A DNA stretch of 64,000 nt. It comes from Lacticaseibacillus pabuli (lineage in GTDB: Bacteria > Bacillota > Bacilli > Lactobacillales > Lactobacillaceae). The stretch's first letter is position 1. Every line of letters begins with the position of its first letter. The stretch lies in assembly GCF_028736235.1 (NCBI RefSeq), contig NZ_CP117884.1, positions 310,001 to 374,000 on the forward strand. Direction: 5' to 3'. Positions 35,183 through 51,834 of this stretch are shown one piece after another. The notes below the pieces were generated by a model. The model made no database searches and was not told the origin of the DNA. It worked only from the letters and a program-made list of their open reading frames with translations. Made by a program: the position numbers and the translations under genes.

Positions 35183-36703
35183 TTGCTTTACTCAGTGAAT
35201 GAAAACATCTTTACGTTTAATTCGGGTACGGAATTTGCCGCGATTAACCGGCAGCAATTATTCCGTAAGTTCGGATCCCCTAGTCAACTGGTGACGCGGG
35301 ACTATAACCCGCGCCTGCACGCAGAGCTCAAAGCCAATGGGTTGACCGATGAAGACTGCGTCAACATGTACGATTACTTTCAAGGTACGACGCACGTGAC
35401 CCCGCAGCGGCAGTTGCTACGGACATCACCCATCGTTGATAAAAGCCAGGATCACATCGTCGGTGTCGACAATAATGAGTCGCAGTTACTGCACCACGGT
35501 GAAGTTTATGCCACGGTGCGCATCGCGGCCGGGACGATAGGCGAAATCGGTGAAGTGCGCTACCAGGATCGCTACGGCAATCCGACTGCGACTGACGTTT
35601 GGGATAGTCGCGGGTTTAAATCCAAAACAATTTACTACCACTATGACGGGTCTGTGGGGCACGAACTCCTCTTTAACAAGGCGGGCGTGCCAGTGCTTGA
35701 AATTAGCCACATGAACGTGAACGGTCAGGTACTGCCAAGTCAGTTTAAATTGCTGGCTTATGGGGGACAGAACCGGGCGTTTGCGAGTGAAAATGCGTTG
35801 TTTACTTTCTTTCTCACGGAACTCAGCCGCCAAGTGCCGGGTGTCATCATCAATGATCGGCCGTCGCTGACGCAGGCCGTTGCGCAGGTGCGGGGGGCAC
35901 TTGCGAAATACCAAGCCCTGCATTCACAACACGTCGCGAACCCGACACAGATTCACGACTGGCGTGCGCGCATCACGCCATCGCTGTTGCCGTTTTTCCA
36001 GGATTACGCTGGTGACTACGATGGCCTCATCACGCCAACCGCGGCGGAAGCAGCCGACATCCACCACTTCTTCCCGACGATTCAGGCGTTTGCCTTACCT
36101 GATTTCGCGGACTTAAGTGAGAACAAGCCGGCACGTCCGCAGACGCATAGCCAAAACGTGTTGTACATGGGCCGTTTGGTGCCGGACAAGCACATCGACC
36201 AGATGGTGCGTATCTTTGCAGGGGTGCTGAAGCAGGTACCGACTGCGCAACTGCAACTGATGGGCTACTTCACGGATGCGGCATATGAGCAGCAGATTCA
36301 TGAGTTGGTTAAGAAATTGGGAATTGAAAAGGCAGTTGCCTTTTTGGGGTATCAAACGGGAGTGCAACAACAAGGGGTTTTAGCGAATGCAGCCGTCTTA
36401 ATTCAAACCTCCCTTGGCGAGGCTGGGAACCTCGCGCTGAAGGAAGGCTTGGCAGCAGGTCTGCCAGAAGTTGCCTATCGCATTCCGTACGGGATCGAAG
36501 ACGTCATTACCGTGGGGGAAAATGGCTTTTTGATCGCACCGGGCGATTTGGATCGCTTTAGTAAGGGAATAGCGACAATTCTGTTAGACAGCAACCTGCA
36601 ACAGAAAATGCACCAAGGTTCTTTGACCAAGGCCGCAGCGTTTAGCGGTCAACAGGTCTTTGCAAGCTGGCAAAAAGTAACATCTCGCAGCGTGACGGCT
36701 TAG
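35183..36703 (+). CDS. gtfB: Protein O-glycosyltransferase subunit, GtfB/TagE6-like
   Basis: A 506-residue protein, co-transcribed 15 bases behind gtfA, with a TTG start after AAAGGGGGAGG. It shares the layout of its neighbour: MLYSVNENIFTFNSGTEFAAINRQQLFRKF and MYDYFQGTTHVTP in the N-terminal domain, VLYMGRLVPDKHIDQMVRI and SLGEAGNLALKEGLAAG in the GT4 domain. The pair probably acts as a heteromer that glycosylates Ser/Thr of the adhesin before export. Which subunit is catalytic cannot be read with certainty, as both keep an EX7E spacing, but the EGF form of gtfA is the more canonical. Confidence 0.85.
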   Translation: MLYSVNENIFTFNSGTEFAAINRQQLFRKFGSPSQLVTRDYNPRLHAELKANGLTDEDCVNMYDYFQGTTHVTPQRQLLRTSPIVDKSQDHIVGVDNNESQLLHHGEVYATVRIAAGTIGEIGEVRYQDRYGNPTATDVWDSRGFKSKTIYYHYDGSVGHELLFNKAGVPVLEISHMNVNGQVLPSQFKLLAYGGQNRAFASENALFTFFLTELSRQVPGVIINDRPSLTQAVAQVRGALAKYQALHSQHVANPTQIHDWRARITPSLLPFFQDYAGDYDGLITPTAAEAADIHHFFPTIQAFALPDFADLSENKPARPQTHSQNVLYMGRLVPDKHIDQMVRIFAGVLKQVPTAQLQLMGYFTDAAYEQQIHELVKKLGIEKAVAFLGYQTGVQQQGVLANAAVLIQTSLGEAGNLALKEGLAAGLPEVAYRIPYGIEDVITVGENGFLIAPGDLDRFSKGIATILLDSNLQQKMHQGSLTKAAAFSGQQVFASWQKVTSRSVTA

Positions 36704-36747
36704 TAGCTGCACTGCGACGGGGGATGTGCTTGTTGTAGAACGGTTCC

Positions 36748-44140
<7,393 letters not shown>

Positions 44141-44164
44141 CTGAATTCAGGCAGAATTAAAAAG

Positions 44165-44210
44165 GCACCCCTGCTAACGAGACGAAATGTCCCGATAGCA
44201 GGGGTGTTTT
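44165..44210 (+). terminator. Terminator of the adhesin gene
   Basis: CACCCCTGCTA pairs with TAGCAGGGGTG (11 bp) around a 19-nt loop, followed by five T. Confidence 0.88.
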
Positions 44211-44808
44211 TACTTTACTGAAGCCAATCGTAGATTCCAAATTAATCCCTAAAATAAGGACACGTGTGCATGATTAATGACAAACACCACTGATGGAACA
44301 TGTTCCGTGCTAAAAAACAAAAAAAGTAAAAATAATTTGCCGATTTTGCTTCAGATTTTCATTCCGAGTAATCTCTTATATGTCCACATAGTAAACAGTT
44401 ATATACAGACTCAAACAATGAAGTCTCATTGTCCAAAAGTGAATTGTCAGTTTCCAAGGCTAATATTTACTATTTGTGAGCTAAACTTAGCTGGTGCGAA
44501 TTGACACAATAATATCTTTCTAACTAAGATTCACAAAATATAAATACAATAGTGTTAATGATTAACTATGCTTTTCAATACGGATGGTCTTATAGTTATT
44601 TAAATAAATTTCATCCTACTAGAACAGGAATATATAGTAGTAAAGCCACTTATACTCGTTATTTAAAAATCGTATAGCACGCTTGCATTGCAATTTCAAG
44701 GCGCTATTATGAAAGTCGTCAAGAGGAACGGAGCGCTGGGGGGCGCAATGATGTTCCGTAGACGATCAGAAATGGTCAGCACGAATTGCACATGGGAGTG
44801 TAAGAGAT
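44211..44808. other. AT-rich intergenic, no gene seen
   Basis: About 600 bp, markedly AT-rich, with no frame supported by a ribosome binding site. It contains a perfect 12-bp palindrome GGAACATGTTCC at 44295-44306 of unknown meaning. It presumably holds the promoter of the sortase-like gene. Confidence 0.45.
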
Positions 44809-45333
44809 ATGAAATTTAATGGAATTGGCTTTTTGGCCGCAATGCTTATTTTTGTGGGTGGCTCTGTTGCTGGAACTAGCGCTGCAGCTGTTGGTACCGA
44901 TGCAAACTCTGTATCAGCATCTACACGCAGTTCTGTAAAGAGCTCAATTTCCTTTGCAGGGACCTCTGTTCCTGTCATTAAGGGCAACATGAACATTACG
45001 ACAGCACCTAAAGGCAACGTTGCGGAGACCTGGGGGGGTCAAACAACCTTATCCGTTAGCGACAATCAGTCGACGCATATCATCGGCCATGACGGCACCC
45101 GTTTTGGTGAAATCACCAAGCTTAAGAAGGGTTCACCCGTTAAGGTAGTGGATGTACACGGTCAGACCAAGACTTACCACGTGACGCAGGTTTCTAACGT
45201 TACTGATTACGGCCTGCTTCAGGGGACTAAGACCGACGTTTGGAACAAGATTGTTAACGCAAAGCAGGGCGAACAAGTTGTTCTGCAGACATGCCTGTCA
45301 GAAACACTCAACCGAGTTGTTTGGGCGCGCTAA
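44809..45333 (+). CDS. Secreted sortase-like protein
   Basis: A 174-residue protein. Residues 1-26 form a signal peptide (GIGFLAAMLIFVGGSVAGTSA). The rest matches the core of a sortase: His94 in HIIGHDGTRFGEITKLKKGSPVKV, Cys162 in VVLQTCLS, and Arg169 in NRVVWAR, so the H-C-R triad is intact. It is shorter than housekeeping sortases (~200-240 residues) and may be released, because only the signal peptide is hydrophobic; if uncleaved, that segment would anchor it. It follows the LPQTG adhesin gene in the same direction, but with 600 bp and a terminator between. Substrate unknown. Confidence 0.75.
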   Translation: MKFNGIGFLAAMLIFVGGSVAGTSAAAVGTDANSVSASTRSSVKSSISFAGTSVPVIKGNMNITTAPKGNVAETWGGQTTLSVSDNQSTHIIGHDGTRFGEITKLKKGSPVKVVDVHGQTKTYHVTQVSNVTDYGLLQGTKTDVWNKIVNAKQGEQVVLQTCLSETLNRVVWAR

Positions 45334-45343
45334 TTCCATATGA

Positions 45344-45376
45344 AAAGACCACTGACAAACTCAGTGGCCTTTTTTT
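45344..45376. terminator. Terminator after the sortase-like gene
   Basis: CCACTGA pairs with TCAGTGG around a 5-nt loop, followed by a T run, between convergent genes. Confidence 0.85.
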
Positions 45377-45381
45377 GCGCG

Positions 45382-45963
45382 CTAGTTCAATGCTTGCCGA
45401 ACCTGTGCTTTGAGGACGGGCAACACATCGCTGGCAAACCAGTCGTTCCGGTGCAGCCAGCCATAGTTCAAAGGCGAGGGGTGCACCAGTGGGAAGTACT
45501 CCGGCAAATAATGGTCAAAGTTGTGGACAGTTGCCGTCAGTGTCTTTTCACGGTCCGCGCCGAGATAATACTTGATGGCGTAAGCCCCGATGAGTAGCTT
45601 CAGCTGCAACTTTGGCATTCCCGCCAGCAGTGGCGCGTGCCATTTCTCCGCGAAGCCTTTGCGTGGCGGCAGGTCGCCGCTCTTGCCCTTGCCTGGATAG
45701 TAGAAATCAATCGGCATCACGGCAATTTTGCCAGAATTGTAGAATTCATCTTTCGAAACGCCCATCCAGTCGCGCAGACGATCACCACTAGGGTCATTCC
45801 AAAACACCATCGATTCCTGCGCCTTGCGACTGGGTGCCTGACTAATGATGATGATGGTGGCGTCGGCCGTGACGTGATACAGGGGTGCGATGCCCTGTGC
45901 GGTAAATGCCGCGTTGGCAGGGTCCGCCATGATTCCCTGGTGAATTTCGTTAAATTGGTCCAT
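45382..45963 (-). CDS. Uracil-DNA glycosylase family protein
   Basis: A 193-residue protein of the UDG superfamily. The first motif appears as IIISQAPSRKAQESMVFWNDPSGDRLRDWMG, the acidic/aromatic middle as MPIDFYYPGKGKSGDLPP, and the C-terminal motif as PLVHPSPLNYGW. Members of this subgroup are often annotated only by superfamily; they may excise uracil or other damaged bases, but the activity of this branch is not established. ATG 45963 follows TTGGGAGGCGA. It is monocistronic, between two convergent terminator regions. Confidence 0.8.
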   Translation of the reverse strand: MDQFNEIHQGIMADPANAAFTAQGIAPLYHVTADATIIIISQAPSRKAQESMVFWNDPSGDRLRDWMGVSKDEFYNSGKIAVMPIDFYYPGKGKSGDLPPRKGFAEKWHAPLLAGMPKLQLKLLIGAYAIKYYLGADREKTLTATVHNFDHYLPEYFPLVHPSPLNYGWLHRNDWFASDVLPVLKAQVRQALN

Positions 45964-46192
45964 TTACGAGTCGCCTCCCAATTTCTGAGTCATGATGCAG
46001 TATGAGAAATCAGCGTCGTGAAATGTTATCACTGGGATAACCAGACAGTTGTCTCCGTACTGTTCTTTCTACAAATTACTTGCTAATTGTGATAACTGTT
46101 GCTTTAATAAGGGTAGATAGATGACGTGTATGCAAGATTATGATTTTTTGCATGCGAGCTAATGGGGATTAGCGGCCAAGTGGTCTAACTAG

Positions 46193-46201
46193 TGCTATAC
46201 A
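46193..46201 (+). promoter_or_regulatory. Extended -10 promoter of the CSD gene
   Basis: TGCTATACA is an extended -10 about 47 nt before the start at 46248. A small perfect hairpin GCTAAT-GGGG-ATTAGC lies just upstream. Confidence 0.5.
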
Positions 46202-46247
46202 ACCGGGTGAGTGTGAGTTACATCTATCTGAAGGGTGGGTCTGACTT

Positions 46248-46472
46248 ATGACGACAGGTACGATTTCATGGTTTAGCTTGGACAAGGGGTTCGGCATCAT
46301 CAAAACCGATGACGGCTCCGAAGTCTTTATGTCGTACTCGGCCATCGCGGATAGCTCCCTGCGTTACCCCTCTGCCGGACAGCGCGTCGAGTTCCAGATG
46401 CGCGAGAGTGCCCATAACTTCCTGAACTATACGGAAGGGCTGCGGGCAGCGGATGTCCGACTAGCAAGTTAA
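46248..46472 (+). CDS. Cold-shock-domain-like protein, divergent
   Basis: A 74-residue protein with the single-domain cold-shock pattern: GTISWFSLDKGFGIIKTDDGSEVFMSYSAI, with an intact RNP1 core (KGFGII). RNP2 is altered (VFMSYSAI instead of VFVHFSAI), and the C-terminal half is longer and less conserved than in CspA. It could bind single-stranded nucleic acid, but the missing His suggests a divergent role. ATG 46248 follows GAAGGGTGGG. Confidence 0.75.
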   Translation: MTTGTISWFSLDKGFGIIKTDDGSEVFMSYSAIADSSLRYPSAGQRVEFQMRESAHNFLNYTEGLRAADVRLAS

Positions 46473-46486
46473 TTGACAATAGTGCA

Positions 46487-46518
46487 AAAGACCACGGCAA
46501 GCGCCGCGGTCTTTTTTT
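46487..46518. terminator. Terminator between CSD gene and convergent membrane-protein gene
   Basis: AAGACCaCGGC pairs with GCCGcGGTCTT around AAGC, followed by a T run. Confidence 0.88.
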
Positions 46519-46526
46519 CGTCTCGA

Positions 46527-48182
46527 TTAATTTGCGGCGTGACGCGCAACTGGTGCGGCACCCTGCAGACGCCGCTTCAGCCACTTACCCCACCATGGCC
46601 AAGCGATGGTTAGCAGTAAGGTGATGATGCTGACGGCGCGGGCGAGGTAGGTCAGGCCAGAGTACTTGTAGGCAATCGTGATGACCGACTTGCCGCGCGG
46701 AATTTTCACGCCGGTCATGCCGTCGACGTTGTAGGTCGGTACCGCCTTGCCGTTGACGTGAACGAGCGCGGAATCATAGCGATAAACGCTAGTGCGCAGG
46801 ATGCCGGCACGCTGGTGGTTCCTCACGGTGAAGGTGGCCACATCCGTCGTGTAGTGCGATTGGAGCTTCACGACCTTGCCGCGCATGCGGGGCCGGAAAT
46901 CGGTTACGTAGGCAGGGTTGAGGGCATTTTCCGGGCGATAATCGGAGTGTGGGTACGTGCGCGTGAGGTGCTCGGCGTTGGCATCGTTGTAGACCAGGCC
47001 TTGACCAGCTGGGAAGAACATCTGTGAGTTGCGGACGGTCTTGTAACTGGTGTAATGCATGCTGGCCAACACGCCGAGCAGGACGACGCCGCTGACGATG
47101 AACTGCCAACCGAAATGAATGGCGGGCAGGTGCGCGCAGAAGATGTACAGCACGAACAAACTTGTGAACGCGTTGAGCCGCCAGATGAACTGCAACTCGT
47201 TGAGCAGCGTGTGGTTAAAGTGTGCAATCGGGAACAGCGTAGTCAACACGAAAATCATCAGCAGGGACAGGCCAAGCAACGCGCGTTCCCAACCGGCCAA
47301 CTGCCGCCACATGATGAGGCTACCAACTGTCGCAACGAGGATGACGAGGCCGAGACCGTATGTGCCCCAGTAGTTGTTCAGCATGTCACTGATGAGCTGG
47401 CTCGGTGGCACCGTGCCGCGCTCGAGCAGGTGGGCAACGGGTAAGGCGACTTTCTGAACGCGACTGATTTGCAGGAATGGCACGATGAACCCGACGCTGA
47501 GTAGCAGGGTGAGTAGCGTTGCCTTGACGCCAGCAATTAGACGCTTCTGCCAGTCCTGCATACCCGGCAGTGCCAGGACTGTGAGCACAAGCATCAGCCC
47601 CGCCGTGATGGCCAGACTGAGTAGATGCGAGTACAGAATCAGCGTCATGCCCGCAGTCAGTAGCGGCCACTTGCGCCAGTTGCCGCGCAGCACTTCGTAT
47701 AAACCGAGAAATGCGACTGGCAGGAAGACCGCACACAGCACTTCGCCGACTGCCCCGCGCAGAAAAACGTTCAGTGCGTGGTAGCTCGCGAAGGTGTAGA
47801 GCGTCGCAAAGATGGTCGCGCGCCCGCGATTCTTGTTCATGGCGAGGAAACTGTAGTAGCTGGTTAGACTGCCGGCGAAAATCAGGCCGAACATGTAGAC
47901 CTTGTACGCAACGGTCAGGCTCCCGAATACTTTATATAGAAGAAACGCGGGATAAAGTGTGATCCACGGGTAGTAAGGCGCCACCATATTGCCGCGGTGC
48001 GCGTAGGTCAAAAAGTTGACGGGACTGTGCCAGACGTTGCTCATACCCAGGATGCGATCCAAGTGGAAGCGGGTGTCTTGCGGAACGCCCAGGCCGCTGC
48101 GCAGGTACGGGTAGCAGAATGCCAGGCTCGCTGCGAGCAGGAATATGATAATGGCGGTGTTACTGATGGCACGCTTTTTCAA
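46527..48182 (-). CDS. Polytopic membrane protein, YfhO/PTPS-related (GT-C-like)
   Basis: A 551-residue protein with about twelve hydrophobic segments and an extracytoplasmic C-terminal domain before a last helix. The conserved early motif GVPQDTRFHLDRILGMSNV and the following AHRGNMVAPYYPWITLYP match the 6-pyruvoyl-tetrahydropterin-synthase-related membrane family, which has a GT-C glycosyltransferase topology. It probably modifies a cell-envelope glycan, but the substrate is unknown. I chose TTG 48182 behind CGGAGGACG; the in-frame start at 48212 lacks a ribosome binding site. Confidence 0.75.
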   Translation of the reverse strand: MKKRAISNTAIIIFLLAASLAFCYPYLRSGLGVPQDTRFHLDRILGMSNVWHSPVNFLTYAHRGNMVAPYYPWITLYPAFLLYKVFGSLTVAYKVYMFGLIFAGSLTSYYSFLAMNKNRGRATIFATLYTFASYHALNVFLRGAVGEVLCAVFLPVAFLGLYEVLRGNWRKWPLLTAGMTLILYSHLLSLAITAGLMLVLTVLALPGMQDWQKRLIAGVKATLLTLLLSVGFIVPFLQISRVQKVALPVAHLLERGTVPPSQLISDMLNNYWGTYGLGLVILVATVGSLIMWRQLAGWERALLGLSLLMIFVLTTLFPIAHFNHTLLNELQFIWRLNAFTSLFVLYIFCAHLPAIHFGWQFIVSGVVLLGVLASMHYTSYKTVRNSQMFFPAGQGLVYNDANAEHLTRTYPHSDYRPENALNPAYVTDFRPRMRGKVVKLQSHYTTDVATFTVRNHQRAGILRTSVYRYDSALVHVNGKAVPTYNVDGMTGVKIPRGKSVITIAYKYSGLTYLARAVSIITLLLTIAWPWWGKWLKRRLQGAAPVARHAAN

Positions 48183-48359
48183 GATTTCGTCCTCCGAATA
48201 AATGCATATCAATCATAGCTTAGCACCTGGCAGCCGTGGCCGACAAGAAAGAAGTTGTTAAGGCTACTGACGCAGCGGCGATATTCAGTCCAAATAACGA
48301 GTGCAGCCCAGCCCGAGTTCTGCTATGCTAGACGCATCATTTCCTTTGGAGGCACTGAC

Positions 48360-49406
48360 ATGAACATTAAACAACGCCTCGACACCTTTGTTGATGCCGT
48401 GCTCGCGATTATCATTACCGTCATGGTCTTGGAACTGCCAAACATTGAGCAGTCGGGCAATGGTGGCTTCTGGACGCTCGCCAAAGCGGTTGGCATCTAC
48501 GGCGTGTCCTTCTGTTTCGTGGCTGGCATTTGGTACCAGCACGCCGTCGCCTTTAGTCAGGTGGAGGAGGTGCCCCGGCGCACCATCGTCTGGTACCTTG
48601 TGCTGGTGTTCGTCATTAGCCTGATTCCAGAAGCCACCCGCCTCATGACCGTGGTCGAGAGCAACTTTACCGTCATGGCATACGGGGTGCTGTACTTGGT
48701 CGTTTCCGTCATTCAGGCCATCATCAACCGGCAGCTGGCGCACGAGCGGTTCACGGACATCGAGGACATGAAGAAGATGTACCGCGCGATATACGGGAAT
48801 CACTCGACCCAGTCGTGGCTGCTGATTGTCATTAACATCGTGCTCGCTTACTTCTTCCCCAAAGTCTCCATGGTGTTCTGGATCGTCATCACCGTGATGG
48901 GCTTCTTCACGAACGACTCCGACGAAGAGGCACTGTCCGACATCTCGAGTTTGCCGGCGAAGAGTCAGGATAATTATGTCAAGTTGACCAACAAAGACCG
49001 GCGTGATTTCAGTCAATTAATGCGTGAATATGGTAAGCTGATGCGCCAGGACCAAAATGACGCGTCAGTCAAAGAACGCGAGGCGGGCATCCGCAAGCGC
49101 TTGGGTAGCTACGGTTTTAGTGAAGAAACCCTGAACACGTGGCAAAGCCGCTTCCAGTCCCGCGCAGGCGGGCGGCGCCCAGATAGCACGAATCCGCAGG
49201 TGGCAGGCAGCGCACAGGACGGTGATTTCCGCACGCAAAATGCCAATCACCACGTCGTCCGTGACATCACACGGGAAGGCGACCGCGAGATGCGCGAAAA
49301 CATCCGTGATCAGCGGGACGCCGGCCAACGGAAACAACAGAATAAAAAGCAGGACATCACCCGTGATGTGGATGATGATGCGCCTAAAGATCAGCGGCCA
49401 AACTAA
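48360..49406 (+). CDS. TMEM175-family potassium channel-like protein
   Basis: A 348-residue protein. The first helix carries the DUF1211/TMEM175 signature FVDAVLAIIITVMVLELP, followed by five more hydrophobic segments to residue ~190. A long, charged, helical C-terminal tail (~195-348, rich in R, D, Q and N) is unusual: bacterial TMEM175 proteins are usually ~200 residues. ATG 48360 follows TTTGGAGG; the frame extends upstream to 48255 without support. A K+-leak channel role follows from the family; the tail may be a cytoplasmic regulatory or partner-binding region. Confidence 0.8.
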   Translation: MNIKQRLDTFVDAVLAIIITVMVLELPNIEQSGNGGFWTLAKAVGIYGVSFCFVAGIWYQHAVAFSQVEEVPRRTIVWYLVLVFVISLIPEATRLMTVVESNFTVMAYGVLYLVVSVIQAIINRQLAHERFTDIEDMKKMYRAIYGNHSTQSWLLIVINIVLAYFFPKVSMVFWIVITVMGFFTNDSDEEALSDISSLPAKSQDNYVKLTNKDRRDFSQLMREYGKLMRQDQNDASVKEREAGIRKRLGSYGFSEETLNTWQSRFQSRAGGRRPDSTNPQVAGSAQDGDFRTQNANHHVVRDITREGDREMRENIRDQRDAGQRKQQNKKQDITRDVDDDAPKDQRPN

Positions 49407-49431
49407 GGCTGCGCTGATGAGATGACAGTTA

Positions 49432-49463
49432 AGCTGGTGTCGCAATTGCGGCGCCGGCTTTTT
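49432..49463 (+). terminator. Terminator after the TMEM175-like gene
   Basis: AGCTGGTGTCGC pairs with GCGGCGCCGGCT through several G-U pairs, with an AATT loop and a T run. Confidence 0.75.
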
Positions 49464-49550
49464 GAGTGCAAAACGTTGACATTGGGATTACACTTATCTT
49501 GTTCAGTTACTAATTGTAAACAAGAAACTTGCAGATAAGGAGAATGTGAT

Positions 49551-50948
49551 ATGACACTATTTGCAGCTTTTGATGATGATGAAATTCTGACCTTCCTGAA
49601 CGCCCAGGTGACGAATGGGACGGTTTATACCGATAAGAAGACGCTGGATGAACACTCATTCAGCTCCAGGATGACCGACGATGACAGCAAGGAGGCCCTC
49701 GCGTACGTTGAGGCTGAAAGCAACGCCGACATCCGCGGTGTCCTCGCCACGGCGCGCCGGTTCCACCTGCCCGTGGTGACGCAGAACCAATACACCAGCA
49801 CCGTGATCGGGGCCGATGGGATGACCAACGCGATTATCCTCTCGACGGCCAAGATGAACAAGATTCTGGAGATCAGTAAGCCAGACGGACTGGCCGTTGT
49901 GCAGCCCGGCGTCATTAACGGCGACCTGGATAAGGAAGCGCGCAAGCAGGGGATGTTCTACGCGCCAGACCCTGGTTCCAAGCCAATCTCAGGTATCGGT
50001 GGTAACGCGGCGACCAATGCGGGTGGCATGAGTACCGTTAAGTATGGGGCCACCAAGGATAATGTCCTCGGCCTGAAGGTCATCTTGGCGGATGGCCGTG
50101 AGCTCAAGCTGGGTGGCCGCACGTACAAGCAGGCGTTTGGCTACGACCTGACACAGCTGTTCGTGGGTTCTGAAGGCACGCTGGGTGTCATCACCGAAGT
50201 CACGGTCAAGCTCCTGCCAATCCCACTGGGCACACCTGCGATGGGGACTGCCTACTTCAAGGACATGACGCAGTTGGCCAAGGCCGTTGCTGAAATCCGG
50301 ATTTCTGGTCTGTACCCCACGATGCTCGAGGCGCTGGACGCCAACACCATCGCGGCGCTTGATGTCTACGAAGGCACGCACTACGCGGAACAAGGCGGCG
50401 GTGCGATGCTGATTTTCAAGGTCGACCAGAGCTCTGACCTCGTGCAATCCACCCTGAAGCGCCTGCTCGACAAGAACAACGCAACGGGCATCCAGGTGAC
50501 GAGCGATGATGCCGAGATGGCGGGCCTGCAGAAGTTGCGTCAGGATATGTTGCCAGCGGTCTTTGCCGGTCAGAACCACATCATGGAAGACATGGCGATG
50601 CCACTCAGCAAGCTGGCGCCGATGATGGACTACATCACCGAGGTCGGCGAGGAGCTGGACCTGAAGATTTACACGGCGGGTCACGCGGGGGATGGTAACG
50701 TCCACCCAACGCTGGTATGGCCATCCGATGTGAAGACGGTGCCTGACAAGATTAACGAGGCGCTGAAGATGATGTTCCACAAGACGCTGGAACTCGGCGG
50801 CACCATTTCCGGTGAGCACGCGGTTGGGACGCTGAAGAATCAGTGGAACAACGTGGAGCTCGGCGAAAACGTCGATGTCGTGCAGCACCAGATTAAGACC
50901 CTGCTCGATCCGATGGGGATTTTGAACCCGAAGCGGAAGATTGATTAA
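49551..50948 (+). CDS. FAD-binding oxidase, GlcD/D-lactate dehydrogenase type
   Basis: A 465-residue protein, normal for the family. The FAD-binding PCMH domain shows VVTQNQYTSTVIGADG, VVQPGVINGDLDKEA, DPGSKPISGIGGNAATNAGG and GYDLTQLFVGSEGTLGVITE. The C-terminal oxidase domain has TAGHAGDGNVHPTL and GEHAVGTLK. It oxidises a 2-hydroxy acid such as glycolate or D-lactate; which one is not evident. ATG 49551 follows AAGGAGAATG. It stands alone between two terminators, with no GlcE/GlcF partners. Confidence 0.9.
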   Translation: MTLFAAFDDDEILTFLNAQVTNGTVYTDKKTLDEHSFSSRMTDDDSKEALAYVEAESNADIRGVLATARRFHLPVVTQNQYTSTVIGADGMTNAIILSTAKMNKILEISKPDGLAVVQPGVINGDLDKEARKQGMFYAPDPGSKPISGIGGNAATNAGGMSTVKYGATKDNVLGLKVILADGRELKLGGRTYKQAFGYDLTQLFVGSEGTLGVITEVTVKLLPIPLGTPAMGTAYFKDMTQLAKAVAEIRISGLYPTMLEALDANTIAALDVYEGTHYAEQGGGAMLIFKVDQSSDLVQSTLKRLLDKNNATGIQVTSDDAEMAGLQKLRQDMLPAVFAGQNHIMEDMAMPLSKLAPMMDYITEVGEELDLKIYTAGHAGDGNVHPTLVWPSDVKTVPDKINEALKMMFHKTLELGGTISGEHAVGTLKNQWNNVELGENVDVVQHQIKTLLDPMGILNPKRKID

Positions 50949-50966
50949 GTGAATAACATCTGAATT

Positions 50967-51005
50967 GGTCCTCCTAAGTTGGTAGCAACCTGGGAGGACC
51001 TTTTT
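50967..51005 (+). terminator. Terminator after the FAD-oxidase gene
   Basis: GGTCCTCC pairs with GGGAGGACC (one extra base) around a 17-nt loop, followed by five T. Confidence 0.85.
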
Positions 51006-51017
51006 GTAACAGCTGGT

Positions 51018-51046
51018 TTGAAGCGCTTACACCAGTTCGCTATACT
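51018..51046 (+). promoter_or_regulatory. Promoter of the MacB-type ABC operon
   Basis: TTGAAG and TATACT separated by exactly 17 nt, followed by a TGTATACA palindrome near the start point. The leader to the first gene is about 70 nt. Confidence 0.75.
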
Positions 51047-51123
51047 TAACGTGTATACAAATCGTTTAATAAGTCTCGCAAACGCCGTCGCCATCTGTGT
51101 TTGCGAACTTGGGAGGCAGGGCC

Positions 51124-51825
51124 ATGGCTCACATCGAAGTGCAACACGAATATAAAACCTACCAAATGGGGGAGACGCAGATTCATGCGAATCGCGACCT
51201 CAGTTTTGAGATTGAGCAAGGCAAGTTGACCGTCATCCTGGGGCCAAGTGGTGCCGGGAAGTCGACCGTGCTCAATATTTTGGGTGGGATGGATTCGCCG
51301 ACGCAGGGCCAGGTCATTGTGGACGGCAAGGACATTGCCCAGTACTCCGAGCGGCAGCTGACGGCATACCGGCGCACGGATGTCGGCTTTGTGTTCCAGT
51401 TTTACAACTTGATTCCGAACCTGACCACTCTGGAAAACGTCGAGATGGCAACGGCGCTGACGAGTGACGCTCTTGATCCGGCCGAGACGCTGCAGGCAGT
51501 GGGCCTTGGCAACCGCCTGGATAACTTCCCGGCCCAACTGTCAGGTGGTGAGCAACAACGTGTCGCGATTGCCCGCGCCTTGGCAAAAAATCCGAAACTG
51601 CTACTGGCCGATGAACCGACTGGCGCGCTGGATTACGAAACCGGGAAGGCCGTGCTGCAACTGCTGGCTGATGCAAGTCGCAAACGTGGCGCGACGGTCG
51701 TTGTCATCACGCACAATGCCGAGATTGCCCGCATCGCCGACCGCGTCATTCACATCAACGACGCACAAGTGCGCAGCGTGCAAGACAACGCGCACCCGCT
51801 ACCGATTGACCAAGTGGAATGGTAG
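51124..51825 (+). CDS. ABC transporter ATP-binding protein, MacB/LolD type
   Basis: A 233-residue protein. Walker A is GPSGAGKST, the Q loop [12 protein letters not shown], the signature [15 protein letters not shown], Walker [13 protein letters not shown] and the H loop VVITHN. The short [11 protein letters not shown] after the Q loop is typical of the MacB/LolD/FtsE group that drives FtsX-type permeases. ATG 51124 follows TGGGAGGCA; the longer frame from 51097 is not supported. It is co-transcribed with the permease nine bases downstream. Confidence 0.9.
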   Translation: MAHIEVQHEYKTYQMGETQIHANRDLSFEIEQGKLTVILGPSGAGKSTVLNILGGMDSPTQGQVIVDGKDIAQYSERQLTAYRRTDVGFVFQFYNLIPNLTTLENVEMATALTSDALDPAETLQAVGLGNRLDNFPAQLSGGEQQRVAIARALAKNPKLLLADEPTGALDYETGKAVLQLLADASRKRGATVVVITHNAEIARIADRVIHINDAQVRSVQDNAHPLPIDQVEW

Positions 51826-51834
51826 GCGAGCGGC

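Noticed and set aside
44295-44306. GGAACATGTTCC palindrome as a LexA (SOS) box
   Set aside because: Gram-positive LexA sites need GAAC-N4-GTTC; here the spacing is two bases. No SOS gene is adjacent.
48285-49016. 243-residue minus-strand ORF opposite the TMEM175-like gene
   Set aside because: His/Asp-rich antisense shadow of a hydrophobic gene; no ribosome binding site or homology.
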